The position numbers and the translations under genes are program-made. Below are positions 1 to 7,669 of a stretch of DNA of 24,979 nucleotides, piece after piece. Numbering within the stretch: the first letter of the stretch is position 1; each line of letters starts with the position of its first letter. Location: contig CAAAJI010000074.1 in NCBI GenBank assembly GCA_900642245.1, positions 64,794-89,772 of the forward strand. The letters run 5' to 3'. The notes under the pieces are model-generated. The model was not told the DNA's origin, did not search any database, and saw only the letters and a program-made list of their open reading frames with translations. Source of the stretch: Fragilaria radians (lineage: Eukaryota; Bacillariophyta; Fragilariophyceae; Fragilariales; Fragilariaceae).

Positions 1-307
1 TAGTGTAACAAATGTTGGACGGATCGTCCAGCGCTGTGCGCGACCGATGGAGTGACACCGGAAAAAGCCGTTGAGAATAACGTCAAGACGGGAGAATAAT
101 CGATGGATGACGTAAGAATATTTATTACAGGGGGAGAACAAATCTAGTGCAACTCCAACCGAGGATGCCGATCTCTATTTGACAGTTTGGGTTTCTAAGA
201 TCGTGAAACACGTCGAAATGTGAATCGAAAACTCCATCCTCATACTTTTAATAATCTAGTGGTTTATCTCAATAACAGCTTTAGGTCTTGTTCTAGGTTC
301 AGAATAG

Positions 308-514
308 GATCCTTTCAACAACAAATGCCGATTCCATGGGAAGATTGCCATGATGGGACTATCTACGGCTCTACAAATTTTAGTTGGTCAGACAGGAGAG
401 GGAGGGGATGCCAAACGATTGCATCGAGTAGAGTTGGCTGCCTTAATGACAACTCTGTACAAGTTCTCCCGTGCATTTGATACCTGTCAAGGATTTCTAG
501 CATCATCAGTATAA
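308..514 (+). other. Short open frame, possible terminal exon or coding remnant, unidentified
   Basis: An open frame of 68 codons runs from just after an in-frame TAG at 305-307 (which could also act as a splice acceptor AG) to TAA at 512-514. It has no initial Met; the first in-frame ATG pair is at 350-355. The peptide contains HGKIAMMG followed by a hydrophobic helix-like stretch, then GQTGEGGDAKRLHR. The HGK-I-AM pattern recalls the HGRLAM helix signature of light-harvesting proteins, but the match is too short to assign a family. A second short open frame with good codon texture lies at 4-96, ending in TAA at 97-99, and may belong to the same broken or spliced gene. It could equally be chance. 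No function is claimed. Confidence 0.2.
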
Positions 515-935
515 TTACGTGGATATATCGTATCGTTCTTTTTTTCTAACCAACTATATTATATAAATGGAAACTATGGTACGAGATGAAATCTTTGGAC
601 ATTTACCACAAGATATTGCAAACGAAAACATTCATGAAGGGAAGGAGTAACTCACTACTATAAATACTTGAAACTATTGCCTTTATAGCTGAAAAAACTG
701 CTTGACATTTTCGTGTCATGAGGGATTCATATCTTTGTCCTTGAAAATGCTAATCCATTTTCCAAATATTCACTCTACATAGTAAGCATTGAATTTGTTG
801 GAAGAGGTATTTTGTTTACGTAACTAAATCAGAAAAGTGTTCTGGTGTGTCATGCCATTATTCGGCACAATCGGAGCTAGAAAAAAAATGACATCTTCAC
901 ATTTTCATTCATTCCAGCAATCAGCCCCATTCATT
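515..935. other. Intergenic, no feature recognised
   Basis: AT-rich DNA with no open frame or repeat that I recognise. It ends where the 936-1182 copy of the duplicated flank begins. Confidence 0.5.
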
Positions 936-1182
936 GTATGACATGTCTAGAGGATATATACATTGTCTAGACATGATGAGATTCTTCCCAATGTAGACTG
1001 ATTTATATATTTTTATGCCACTTAAAGGTATAAACTTCCTAGCCAAAAGTACAAAGAGCAAAACGGAATCTTGCAATGGAGACTTAGTATTTTTCTCAAT
1101 CCATTACAAGGTTGCTATTTAACTCTGTATATAAATTTCCAACCCAGAGATATACGAAATTATTTTACAAGTAAAAAGTATC
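936..1182. repeat. Degenerate direct repeat, copy A of the bHLH-PAS 3' flank
   Basis: The segment starts GTATGACATGTCTAGAGG and matches 5222-5498 in the same orientation. Long shared blocks include CACTTAAAGGTATAAACTTC and CCAACCCAGAGATATACG, with small substitutions and one indel near the start (copy B carries extra bases around 5245-5280). Copy B lies just downstream of the bHLH-PAS stop codon, so copy A is a displaced duplicate of that gene's 3' flank. It ends in GTATC at 1178-1182, which is also the left target-site repeat of the retroelement inserted at 1183. Confidence 0.85.
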
Positions 1183-1403
1183 TGTTGAATCAATCTACGT
1201 TTCAATGTGGAGAATGCTAATGTAGATGAGATCTGATATGAACATGCAAATCGGATTTTAATAAAATTATGATGTAACCGATATGTGAATCGAGTCTACG
1301 GCACTTGTGTGACTTTCTACGCCCATCATACTGAAAAGATAGGAAATGTCGAGTTTTTAATCACATGTGATTAAAAACGGGTACATTTGTCCATTATCCA
1401 ACA
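1183..1403 (-). repeat. 3' LTR of the copia element
   Basis: The segment runs from TGTTGAATC to ATCCAACA (221 bp). Positions from about 1259 to 1403 match 4409-4576, with two short indels. It contains a 26-nt perfect palindrome at 1353-1378. On the coding strand it is preceded by a purine-rich tract (GGAGTG at about 1404-1409) that fits the polypurine tract. The left edge is placed by the GTATC flank repeat and by TG/CA ends, because the other LTR is truncated and cannot confirm it. Confidence 0.75.
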
Positions 1404-1435
1404 CACTCCTGTGATGGGTGTAGACAGTCAAATTC

Positions 1436-2275
1436 TTAGTCATTTAATCCCATAATTGCTTTTCTGAATTCATAGAATGCAGCACCCTGGAGAGGTTTTG
1501 TAAAGAAATCAGCTCTCATTAATTTAGTAGGGCAGTGTTTGATTGTTATAGCTTTCTTGTTGATTTGGTCTGTAACAAAATAGTACCTGACTGGTATATG
1601 TCTGGTTCTCTTAGAGCTGGATGATATACCATTTTCCTCTAGAAGCATAGCACTCTTATTGTCTTGAAGAATCCTAATTGGTGCTATATCAAGACCTTGT
1701 TCATTCAAAAAATATTTTGTCCACAATATCTGAGGCATCACATCGTCAACTGCGACCAATTCGGCTTCAGTAGAACTTCTTGTGTTTAATTTCTGTTTGA
1801 TAGAGTTAGACCAAATTGATCCCTTTCCCATAGACATGGTACTTCCTGTATGACTTCTCATATTTGGGTGTACTACAAATGAACCATCAATCCACCATTT
1901 AATTACCAATGGAGTTTTGGCAGATAGTCGGAGAGTGAGATCACGGGTGCTGTCAAGGTATTTGGTTACCTGCCCTAATTTCTTCATATCGTCACCATCT
2001 GGTTCCTTGACTCTTGTGCTGAGAAAGGCAATTGGGGTTTGGATGTCTGGACAACCCCTTTTGCATAAAAATAATAATTTGGCTACCATGTAATGAAAAA
2101 ATTGTCTCTCATCTTCTGTAAGTTTTGGACAGTTGCAATTTACATCAAATAAATATGTAGCTGCAGGAGTAGTAGCGTTACCTTTCATCTCAAAGGGAGT
2201 TTCATCCAATATCTTTTGAAAATAATCTTTCATATTTATGGTTACATAACCATCTTCTTCAAAGTCAATTTTCAT
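1436..2275 (-). pseudogene. Copia RNase H domain and RT connection (frame-separated fragment)
   Basis: This is the last open frame of the polyprotein (about 279 codons, stop at 1436-1438). It begins in the conserved RT-end motif HKYLGMKIDF; the ATG at 2275 is internal and not a real start. The RNase H catalytic acidic residues are recognisable in the Ty1/copia pattern: D in IDGSFVVHP, E in RSSTEAELVA and D in LQDNKSA, followed by the conserved SSKRTRHIPVRYYFV block and the terminal DFFTKPLQG motif. The domain itself looks intact. It is separated from the RT frame by a shift at a run of eight A residues on the coding strand (2291-2298). Confidence 0.85.
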
Positions 2276-3060
2276 GCCAAGGTATTTATGTTTTTTTTCA
2301 AATGTTGTTTTTTTAATGGAGTTTCCTTTCCATACTTATTGTTCAACTGTTTTATAATATTGTTGACCACTTGTTCTTGAACATGAGAGATCTTCAAATC
2401 ATCTACGTGCCAGACTATGGTACATTGATGTCCATTAATATTCTTATTGGCAACACAACGGTCATTAAGTGGAAATCCCCAATCCTTCAGTGTCTTTGTG
2501 AGATTGTTCCAGAATAACAAGGCTGCACGTAAAGTGCCAAATAAACCTTTAGCAAGTGTGGCATATAGAACAGGGACTCCTTTTTCCAGAAAAATATGCT
2601 TTCTGTATAGTGTTGGATTAATGCGAGCCAATAGTTCAGCAAGAGTGCCCTTGAATTTTATATGAACTACTTCATCAATCTCTGCGTGCATGAATGCACC
2701 TGGGATATCTGTTGTGGCTATATAACGTTTTTCCAAAGCATCAATAACACATGTAAGTAATAATGCCTCCAATGATACTGTTGGGGAAGAGGCTTGTTCC
2801 TTTTCAATGAATGCACGTTGTTTGCGACCATCAGCACAACCTCTTCCTTTAATCACACCATCACGTTTTTCAGTTAAAAACATCAAGTAGTTCAGTGACA
2901 TTCTCTTCTCTTCATCAGATAAATCAGTAGCATTCATTGGTTCCAGAACCTTCCTTAGGTCTAGTTGTCTAAGCTCAGTCATCAAGGCTTCCATTCCTTT
3001 TTCACCAAAATGTTTAATTCCCTGTTTCATGCTATATTGTGTCATAAGCACTGACTCCAT
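2272..3060 (-). pseudogene. Copia reverse transcriptase fragment
   Basis: This is an open frame of about 262 codons with the Ty1/copia RT signature: the LTEKRDGVIKGRGCADGRKQ block, TTDIPGAFMHAEID carrying the first catalytic Asp, the LLFWNNLTKTLKDWGF block, and WHVDDLKIS, where HVDD replaces the more usual YVDD (this variant also occurs in diatom copia elements as I recall them). The ATG at 3060 is not a true start: homology continues upstream in another frame, giving a frameshift near 3045-3060. The 3' end shifts again at the homopolymer 2291-2298. A single frameless gene can be ruled out from the sequence. Confidence 0.85.
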
Positions 3061-4260
3061 TCCTTGGATCGGTCATAGGTCTGTAGTATCGGGCAATGTT
3101 CTTTGATTGTGTACCATATATCATTAAGCATGTCATGGGCCTTCCATATGATGTAAGCATGTGGGTTTCAATTAGTCTTTCAGGTTTCCTAGTCACACGT
3201 GTAGATCTTCTGAGAGTTGGATTCACAACCTCTCCTGCAAAGGTATCTTCAATTGTATTGGGATCCACTCCTGCAATTTGATTATCCATTCCTTCTTGTA
3301 ACTCCTCATCTTGCAGCTCCTCTATCTCAGAATGATTATCATTGAAGTCTTGGTTGATTTCTGGGATTGTTGGGTCTACTGATGGATTACTATCATCATC
3401 GGCATCTTGGATACTGTCACTTTGAAATCCATCATTTGTGATTGTGTGGTAGTATATTCCTTCATCATCATTATTGTCATAGCTGTCCTCATCTTGACTT
3501 GATACGTCTCTATCTGAATCCTAATTTTTATCTCTGAAGTCTAACCCTTGAGAGCTGTGTGTAGCAAGGCTGTGAACCCTCTCTATGACATCTGTAGGCA
3601 TTGGAAGCAATGTCCATTGTCAGTGATGAATCCGTTTACCTGTAATTAGGCTCATAAAATTATAACCTCCTTGCACATTCCCTTTTGGACCAAGACAGAT
3701 GGCACCAATTGTTCTTGGAGACATACTGTTATCATGGATTTCATGTGTGTGAACATAAGATCCAAATTCAAGCTGACAGTGAACTAAAAAGTTGATTGTC
3801 AAACCAGTAATAATTGTTCTAGGACTGACATGGGAAGAAATACCATCCTTTATGGGAAAACTGTTCAACCAAAAGACAGAAAAGTATACCATATGCGCCA
3901 CCATAACTTGTGGTATCTTCTTGAAGGGCAGAGTATTATAAATAGAGCGACAGCGTTCTTTTATGGTGCGATTGTATCTCTCAATCTCAGGGATGTGTTC
4001 ATCCACTGCTGCTACATTCAGTTGTATATGGAGCTCTGATAGCTCGCCACGTAGTGGTTCAAATTCATTATCTCCAAGTATGGTGCTTATCTTAAATCCC
4101 TGAAGTGAATATACCTGGCATAATCCTTTTATTGCCTTGATTAAACTTGACACTTGCCTATTAACAAGCCTCTCAGCTGTTCCAAATCCAATATGTTGAG
4201 ATATCGATGTAAGGAAGGGAATATTATTGAGGAACATAACATCAATTGCCAGCATTATGA
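3032..4260 (-). pseudogene. Copia integrase core and C-terminal linker, with in-frame stops
   Basis: The reading frame starts with the integrase core at LAIDVMFLNNIPF (about 4249) and continues through ILGDNEFEPLRGEL and DEHIPEIERYNRTIKER, the Asp and Glu region of the retroelement integrase fold, to the GKPR-type C-terminal segment GPKGNVQGGYNF. It then meets TGA at 3620-3622 and TAG at 3521-3523, each followed by sensible coding in the same frame (QWTLLPMP, then the acidic linker and the RRSTRVTRKPERL block). Sequence upstream of about 4288 on the coding strand is antisense DNA of an inverted duplication, so the His-Cys zinc-binding N-terminus is missing. Confidence 0.8.
3345..3466 (-). repeat. 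Internal inverted duplication, copy 1 (in normal coding context)
   Basis: A 122-bp segment of the integrase-RT linker that encodes DDDSNPSVDPTIPEINQD on the minus strand. Its reverse complement is present at 4289-4410, and I see no mismatch over the 122 bp. This copy is the original, because the linker reads through it in frame on both sides. Confidence 0.9.
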
Positions 4261-4288
4261 GGTAATATTTATTCATGATATTAATGGG

Positions 4289-4410
4289 GATGAAGGAATA
4301 TACTACCACACAATCACAAATGATGGATTTCAAAGTGACAGTATCCAAGATGCCGATGATGATAGTAATCCATCAGTAGACCCAACAATCCCAGAAATCA
4401 ACCAAGACTT
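4289..4410 (+). repeat. Internal inverted duplication, copy 2 (replaces the 5' end of the element)
   Basis: The reverse-complement copy of 3345-3466, lying directly inside the 5' LTR remnant in the opposite orientation to the rest of the element. It joins LTR sequence at about 4409-4411 on one side and integrase core at about 4260-4288 on the other. Everything normally found between LTR and integrase (primer binding site, gag, protease) is absent. The plus-strand open frame across this region is only the sense reading of the inverted fragment. Confidence 0.9.
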
Positions 4411-4576
4411 AATAAAATTATGATGTAAAATGCATCCCGATGTGTGATATGTGAATCGAGTCTACGGCACTTGTGTGACTTTCTACGCCCATCATACTGA
4501 AAAGATGTGGATGTGAATGAATCGAGTTTTTAATCACATATGATTAAAAACGGGTACAGTTGTCCATTATCCAACA
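4409..4576 (-). repeat. 5' LTR of the copia element, truncated internally
   Basis: It matches 1259-1403 of the 3' LTR and ends TATCCAACA against the flank GTATC at 4577-4581. Relative to the other LTR it lacks about 75 bp at its inner end and differs by two short insertions (around 4429-4442 and 4507-4520) plus substitutions, one of which breaks the LTR palindrome. The inner truncation coincides with the start of the inverted fragment, so both come from one rearrangement. Confidence 0.8.
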
Positions 4577-4584
4577 GTATCTCC

Positions 4585-4683
4585 TTGGCCTTCAATCGAA
4601 GGTGATATCATTTGACTTTTCAATCAAACGCATGGTGTAAATCTTGTCGACTCGTGAGATTGAATATTGTCATAACGCATACT
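4585..4683 (-). pseudogene. Fragment of the bHLH-PAS gene's PAS exon (duplicate)
   Basis: About 100 bp match the middle of exon 3 of the bHLH-PAS gene (about 5941-6040) in the same orientation, with roughly eight substitutions and one single-base deletion by my count. The deletion shifts the frame, so this copy cannot encode the PAS peptide. It begins three bases beyond the right target-site repeat of the retroelement. Before the insertion it was therefore joined directly to the copy-A flank at 1182, with about 440 bp missing relative to the intact locus. Confidence 0.85.
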
Positions 4684-4860
4684 CACGTACAAAGAAACGT
4701 CTATGAAATATTGATGAAGAAGATTAAATTGTGTCACAAGTTGTGGGTCAAAGGTAAGAGTACATGTTGGCATTCACCATACCTTTCCATTGTTCAAAGC
4801 TCAGGCTTTGGCAAATCACGTGCCTGCAAAGAAATTGCGACGAGTGTTGTTGATGAGAAG
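4684..4860 (+). repeat. Left arm of long inverted repeat; P-loop-like coding fragment
   Basis: Pairs with 5033-5211 as a reverse complement at about 90% identity by eye, with a 172-bp spacer (4861-5032). The plus strand reads KIKLCHKLWVKGK, then SPYLSIVQSSGFGKSR and ACKEIATSVVDEK without a stop. SSGFGKSR resembles a Walker A loop, though the first glycine of GxxxxGKS is replaced by Gln. Similar QSSGxGKSR wording occurs in Crinkler/RHS-type NTPases of eukaryotic microbes, as I recall; I treat the identity as unknown. No complete gene is present. Confidence 0.75.
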
Positions 4861-5032
4861 AAATTTGTCACTTCGTTCACAATTGTTTCCATATCCATGC
4901 TACCACGCACAAAAACAAGCCAAAAGACCAATCGACAGTAGATGAGCCATTTAATCCAATATCCGATTATTCTACTGCTGGCTGAGATTGAGGCGGATAG
5001 CCAATCCATTGTGAGTCGCGACAGTCAACCAT

Positions 5033-5211
5033 TTCTCATCAACAATACTCGTTGCAATTTCTTTGCACGCACGTGATTTGCCAAAGCCTGAGCTTTGAAC
5101 AATTGAAATGTATGGTGAATGCCAACGTGTACCCTTACCTTTGACCCATAACTTGTGACACAATTTAATCTTCTTCATCAATATATTTCATGGACGTTTC
5201 CGTTGTACGTG
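5033..5211 (-). repeat. Right arm of long inverted repeat; P-loop-like coding fragment
   Basis: Reverse-complement partner of 4684-4860. On the minus strand it encodes KIKLCHKLWVKGKGTRW followed by SIVQSSGFGKSRACKEIA and TSIVDEK, nearly the same peptide as the left arm. Most differences between the arms leave the peptide unchanged or conservatively changed (for example Thr-Ser-Val/Ile-Val), which suggests that both arms come from a coding sequence rather than from random DNA. Beyond DEK the two copies diverge (KFVTSF against WLTVAT). Confidence 0.75.
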
Positions 5212-5221
5212 AAGGCAAACA

Positions 5222-5498
5222 GTATGACATGTCTAGAGGATTTATCCATTGCCGTTCTGGATTAAAATGTTTTTTTCATAACTAGACATAATGAGATTCT
5301 TACAAATATAGACTGATTTTATATATTCTTATTCCACTTAAAGGTATAAACTTCCTAGCCAAAAGCACAAAGAGCAAAATAGAATCTTGCAATGGATACT
5401 TAGTATTTTTCTCAATCCTTTTCAAGGTTGCTACTTAACTCTGTATATACATTTCCAACCCAGAGATATACGAAATTATTTTACATGTAAAAAGTATC
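5222..5498. repeat. Direct repeat, copy B (3' flank of the bHLH-PAS gene)
   Basis: The partner of 936-1182, starting at the same GTATGACATGTCTAGAGG and passing through the same GTATC (5494-5498) without any insertion, so it serves as the empty-site reference for the retroelement. It lies 190-470 bp beyond the bHLH-PAS stop codon and probably includes 3'-UTR or terminator sequence. Confidence 0.85.
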
Positions 5499-5689
5499 TA
5501 CTGGATTCATCAACCTTACAAGCTATGTGACATTTTCACGGATATAAGAATTATATGAAGTTGGATGAAATCGAGATTGTATCTTGAATCGAAATGTTTG
5601 CCTGTCATCTAACTTGAGATCTCAGTGATTTATTGTGACGATATGATACTTCGAAGGAGAGCTCTACCGTAGATGAAATTGAATATTTT

Positions 5690-7144
5690 TCATCCTGTTG
5701 TGTAGGCTGGTGCAGAATTCAAGCCTCCAACCATGTCTTTATCGTGGGCACTACTTATTGGAACCAACCCTGCGATTGCAGGCACTGGCTTTGAAGTATC
5801 AAATGGAGAAGAAGGATTCTTGATTAATGTCACACAGAAACACTTTGCAATCCCTTCATCACCCTTGATGAGAGAAACACTCAGACCAATATCATTTCTA
5901 CTTTTCATAGCTCCACGTAGAACGATCGGCTTTGTGATGCCTCGGCCTTCAATTGGAGGTGATATCATTTGACTTATCAAATCAAACGCATGTTGTAAAT
6001 CTTCTCGACTCGTGAGATTGAATATTGTCATAGCACATACTTCTTGTTTTGAATAACTTGAAATCTGACAAAAGAGTTGATTGCAATCTATGAAAGCCCC
6101 ACCCATTGATGCGATGGCCTTGATTGAAGGATAGAATAATGATAAGCGTATTAATTTTAAAGCATCGAAAGCAGAACCCATAACAAACTTACCATACCAA
6201 CAGAACATGAATTAAATATGAATCTGTATTCGTGATCTTCAAGTGTAGTTTGAACGGGAGCAATGACAGGAGGTGCTTCTTGTTTGTTAGGATCGGAAGA
6301 AGTTGTTGTTGGTGGTGCTGTACTCGCCGAATAGAATGATAAAGCAGATTTAGGAGGAACCCCACCAAAGTTACCCAATGACCATACACCATTCTGAGCT
6401 GCAACATGTCGGATTGCTTGAGCGGCTTGAGGACCCAGTGCACCGCTCCCTATCATCTGCATCTGTTGAACGAGTTGATGTCGATCAACTTCGGACCGAT
6501 ATTGATGCTGTTGCAGCATTCGAATGTAGTTTGCAGCTTCTGTTAGTACAGAGGATTTGGTTCCTTTCGGAACAATTACTCCTCCCGAAGAGAGTAAATT
6601 TCGTAGTTCATTAATTTGGCGCGAAATACGGAAGGATCGTTCTTTTTCTCTTGCATTTCGTTCTTCCCTTTTATCTTCATCTATTTCGGTAATTTTCTGT
6701 TTCTTTGAAGGACGACTGTGATGGTCTTCAGACATATCAGTGCTTTTTGTTACCACCGTCACATTCATTGAAGTTGATGCATTGGGGGTATTGCCTTGTG
6801 ATGAATTTAGGGAGGACTTTGCAGCATCTATAGGATAGACCGTGAGCAGAAGTTGACGCATAGCGAAACATTTACATATCCTCAGAGATTGACGTACCCT
6901 GAATATCATTTGCTATTGCTGCAAGATTCGATACCGCAGTTTCAGCCGCTTGAGCAGATTCCTGTTCATCACTCGCAATGATTCCATCTTCAACATCAAA
7001 GTTAAACCCAAAAGAATTATAGCCTAGACTACAAATGGCTGAGTTGTCTGAATTGTTGCCGCTTCCTCCGCTACCTGTGCTACTACTCTTTCGAAGAAGA
7101 GATACCTTGTTATCGTCACTGATGTTTTGAGCTTGCTGTTCCAT
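5690..7144 (-). CDS. bHLH-PAS transcription factor, RITMO1/bHLH1-like (3 exons, 436 aa)
   Basis: Predicted nuclear DNA-binding regulator. Exons are 7144-6898, 6827-6193 and 6118-5690; introns of 70 bp (GTACGT...TAG, phase 1) and 74 bp (GTAAGT...AAG, phase 0) keep the frame open and give 436 aa. The start has a good context (GAAAATGG). Residues about 121-127 (KKQK) look like a nuclear signal. The bHLH spans about 135-188: basic region RNAREKERSFRI, helix 1 INELRNLL, loop GGVIVPKGTK, helix 2 SSVLTEAANYIRMLQ. A PAS domain spans about 282-394, and splicing exon 2 to exon 3 rebuilds its signature CSVGM-AIASMGGAFIDCNQ exactly. In Phaeodactylum the bHLH-PAS protein RITMO1 sustains diel rhythms; diatoms have other bHLH-PAS paralogues, so the precise orthologue is uncertain. 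Part of its PAS exon is duplicated as a pseudogene at 4585-4683. Confidence 0.88.
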
Positions 7145-7148
7145 TTTC

Positions 7149-7321
7149 CTTAAATAACGAGAGAGTGGTCAATATTGATTCGGATAGAAGTTTAGAGTAG
7201 AAAGGGTGATGTCATACGAAATGTGTTCGTTTTCCGTTTTTCTATATTGCAGAAAACGTGAAGACGTTTCCAGATAGGGAATTGGGCAATTGGTGTAGGT
7301 TGAAGAACCGGCAAAACTTAC
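7149..7321 (-). other. Possible 5'-UTR intron and in-frame upstream ORF of the bHLH-PAS gene
   Basis: Upstream of the bHLH-PAS start lies a strong donor-like AAA/GTAAGT (from 7321) and an acceptor-like TTTAAG/G ending at 7149, just before GAAAATGG. Splicing them would remove 173 bp of leader. An ATG at 7378 opens a 69-codon upstream frame that ends TGA at 7169-7171, in the same frame as the main ORF but separated from it by that stop. If the intron is removed, the same upstream ATG runs out of frame past the main start. No transcript data support either form. Confidence 0.25.
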
Positions 7322-7588
7322 TTTCTTTCGTTTCGATGTCAGCGTCGACGGAAGGTAGGTTCGATTTCCAACAGACACTGCCCAGGATCGTCTATCTCAA
7401 CAACTTTCTGAAGGTATCTTTATTACCTTACTTCAATTGATGATGCTCTTGATGGCTATGACGATAACGACGATGATGATGGCGGACGAGAGAGGCAACG
7501 TGTTTAACGGGATTTCCTATTCAGTACGTAAAACGAATTGTACAAGGTACGTGTTATTTATACTATCCACGGTAGGTGGATGAGATGC

Positions 7589-7668
7589 TGACGTCGCAAA
7601 GGCTAAAACAGCATTCGAAATCCTTACGTCATATTCTTGAAATTACGTGAAGAAAATGACACACGTCA
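7589..7668. promoter_or_regulatory. Cluster of three CRE-like TGACGT/ACGTCA hexamers
   Basis: TGACGT at 7589-7594, ACGTCA at 7626-7631 and ACGTCA at 7663-7668 lie within 80 bp, 445-525 bp upstream of the bHLH-PAS start. TGACGT and its reverse complement ACGTCA are the CO2/cAMP-response hexamers (CCRE1/CCRE2) described in the Phaeodactylum ptca1 carbonic anhydrase promoter and are bZIP-type sites. Their use here is inferred from motif identity and position only. Confidence 0.35.
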
Positions 7669-7669
7669 G

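Larger units (their letters stand above)
1183..4576 (-). mobile_element. Decayed Ty1/copia LTR retrotransposon, internally rearranged
   Basis: The order on the minus strand is 5' LTR (truncated), inverted fragment, integrase, reverse transcriptase, RNase H, 3' LTR; integrase before RT is the Ty1/copia order. The outer ends are TGTTG (1183) and CAACA (4576), and both flanks carry GTATC (1178-1182 and 4577-4581), a typical 5-bp target-site duplication. No gag, protease or integrase N-terminus is visible, and the whole element is about 3.4 kb, shorter than the roughly 5 kb usual for the superfamily. The coding frame has two in-frame stops and two frameshifts, so it cannot encode an intact polyprotein. 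The integrase and RT wording resembles diatom CoDi elements; that subgroup assignment rests on memory of the family and not on a search. Confidence 0.9.

Noticed and set aside
220..480. 86-codon plus-strand ORF with an initial Met
   Set aside because: Its composition is not protein-like, and the overlapping frame at 308-514 has the better coding texture.
2272..3060. Intact, active retrotransposon polymerase
   Set aside because: Frameshifts at both ends, stops in the integrase, and loss of the gag-protease half and the primer site.
4154..4423. 89-codon plus-strand ORF as a gene
   Set aside because: Its second half is the sense reading of the inverted retroelement fragment (4289-4410) and its first half is antisense to the integrase.
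4612..4941. 109-codon plus-strand ORF as a complete P-loop protein
   Set aside because: It begins in antisense PAS-exon pseudogene sequence, runs through one arm of the inverted repeat and ends in the spacer; it is a chance join, not a gene.
7358..7380. GGTTCGATTTCC as the T-arm of a tRNA
   Set aside because: I could not build matching acceptor, D and anticodon arms around it on either strand.
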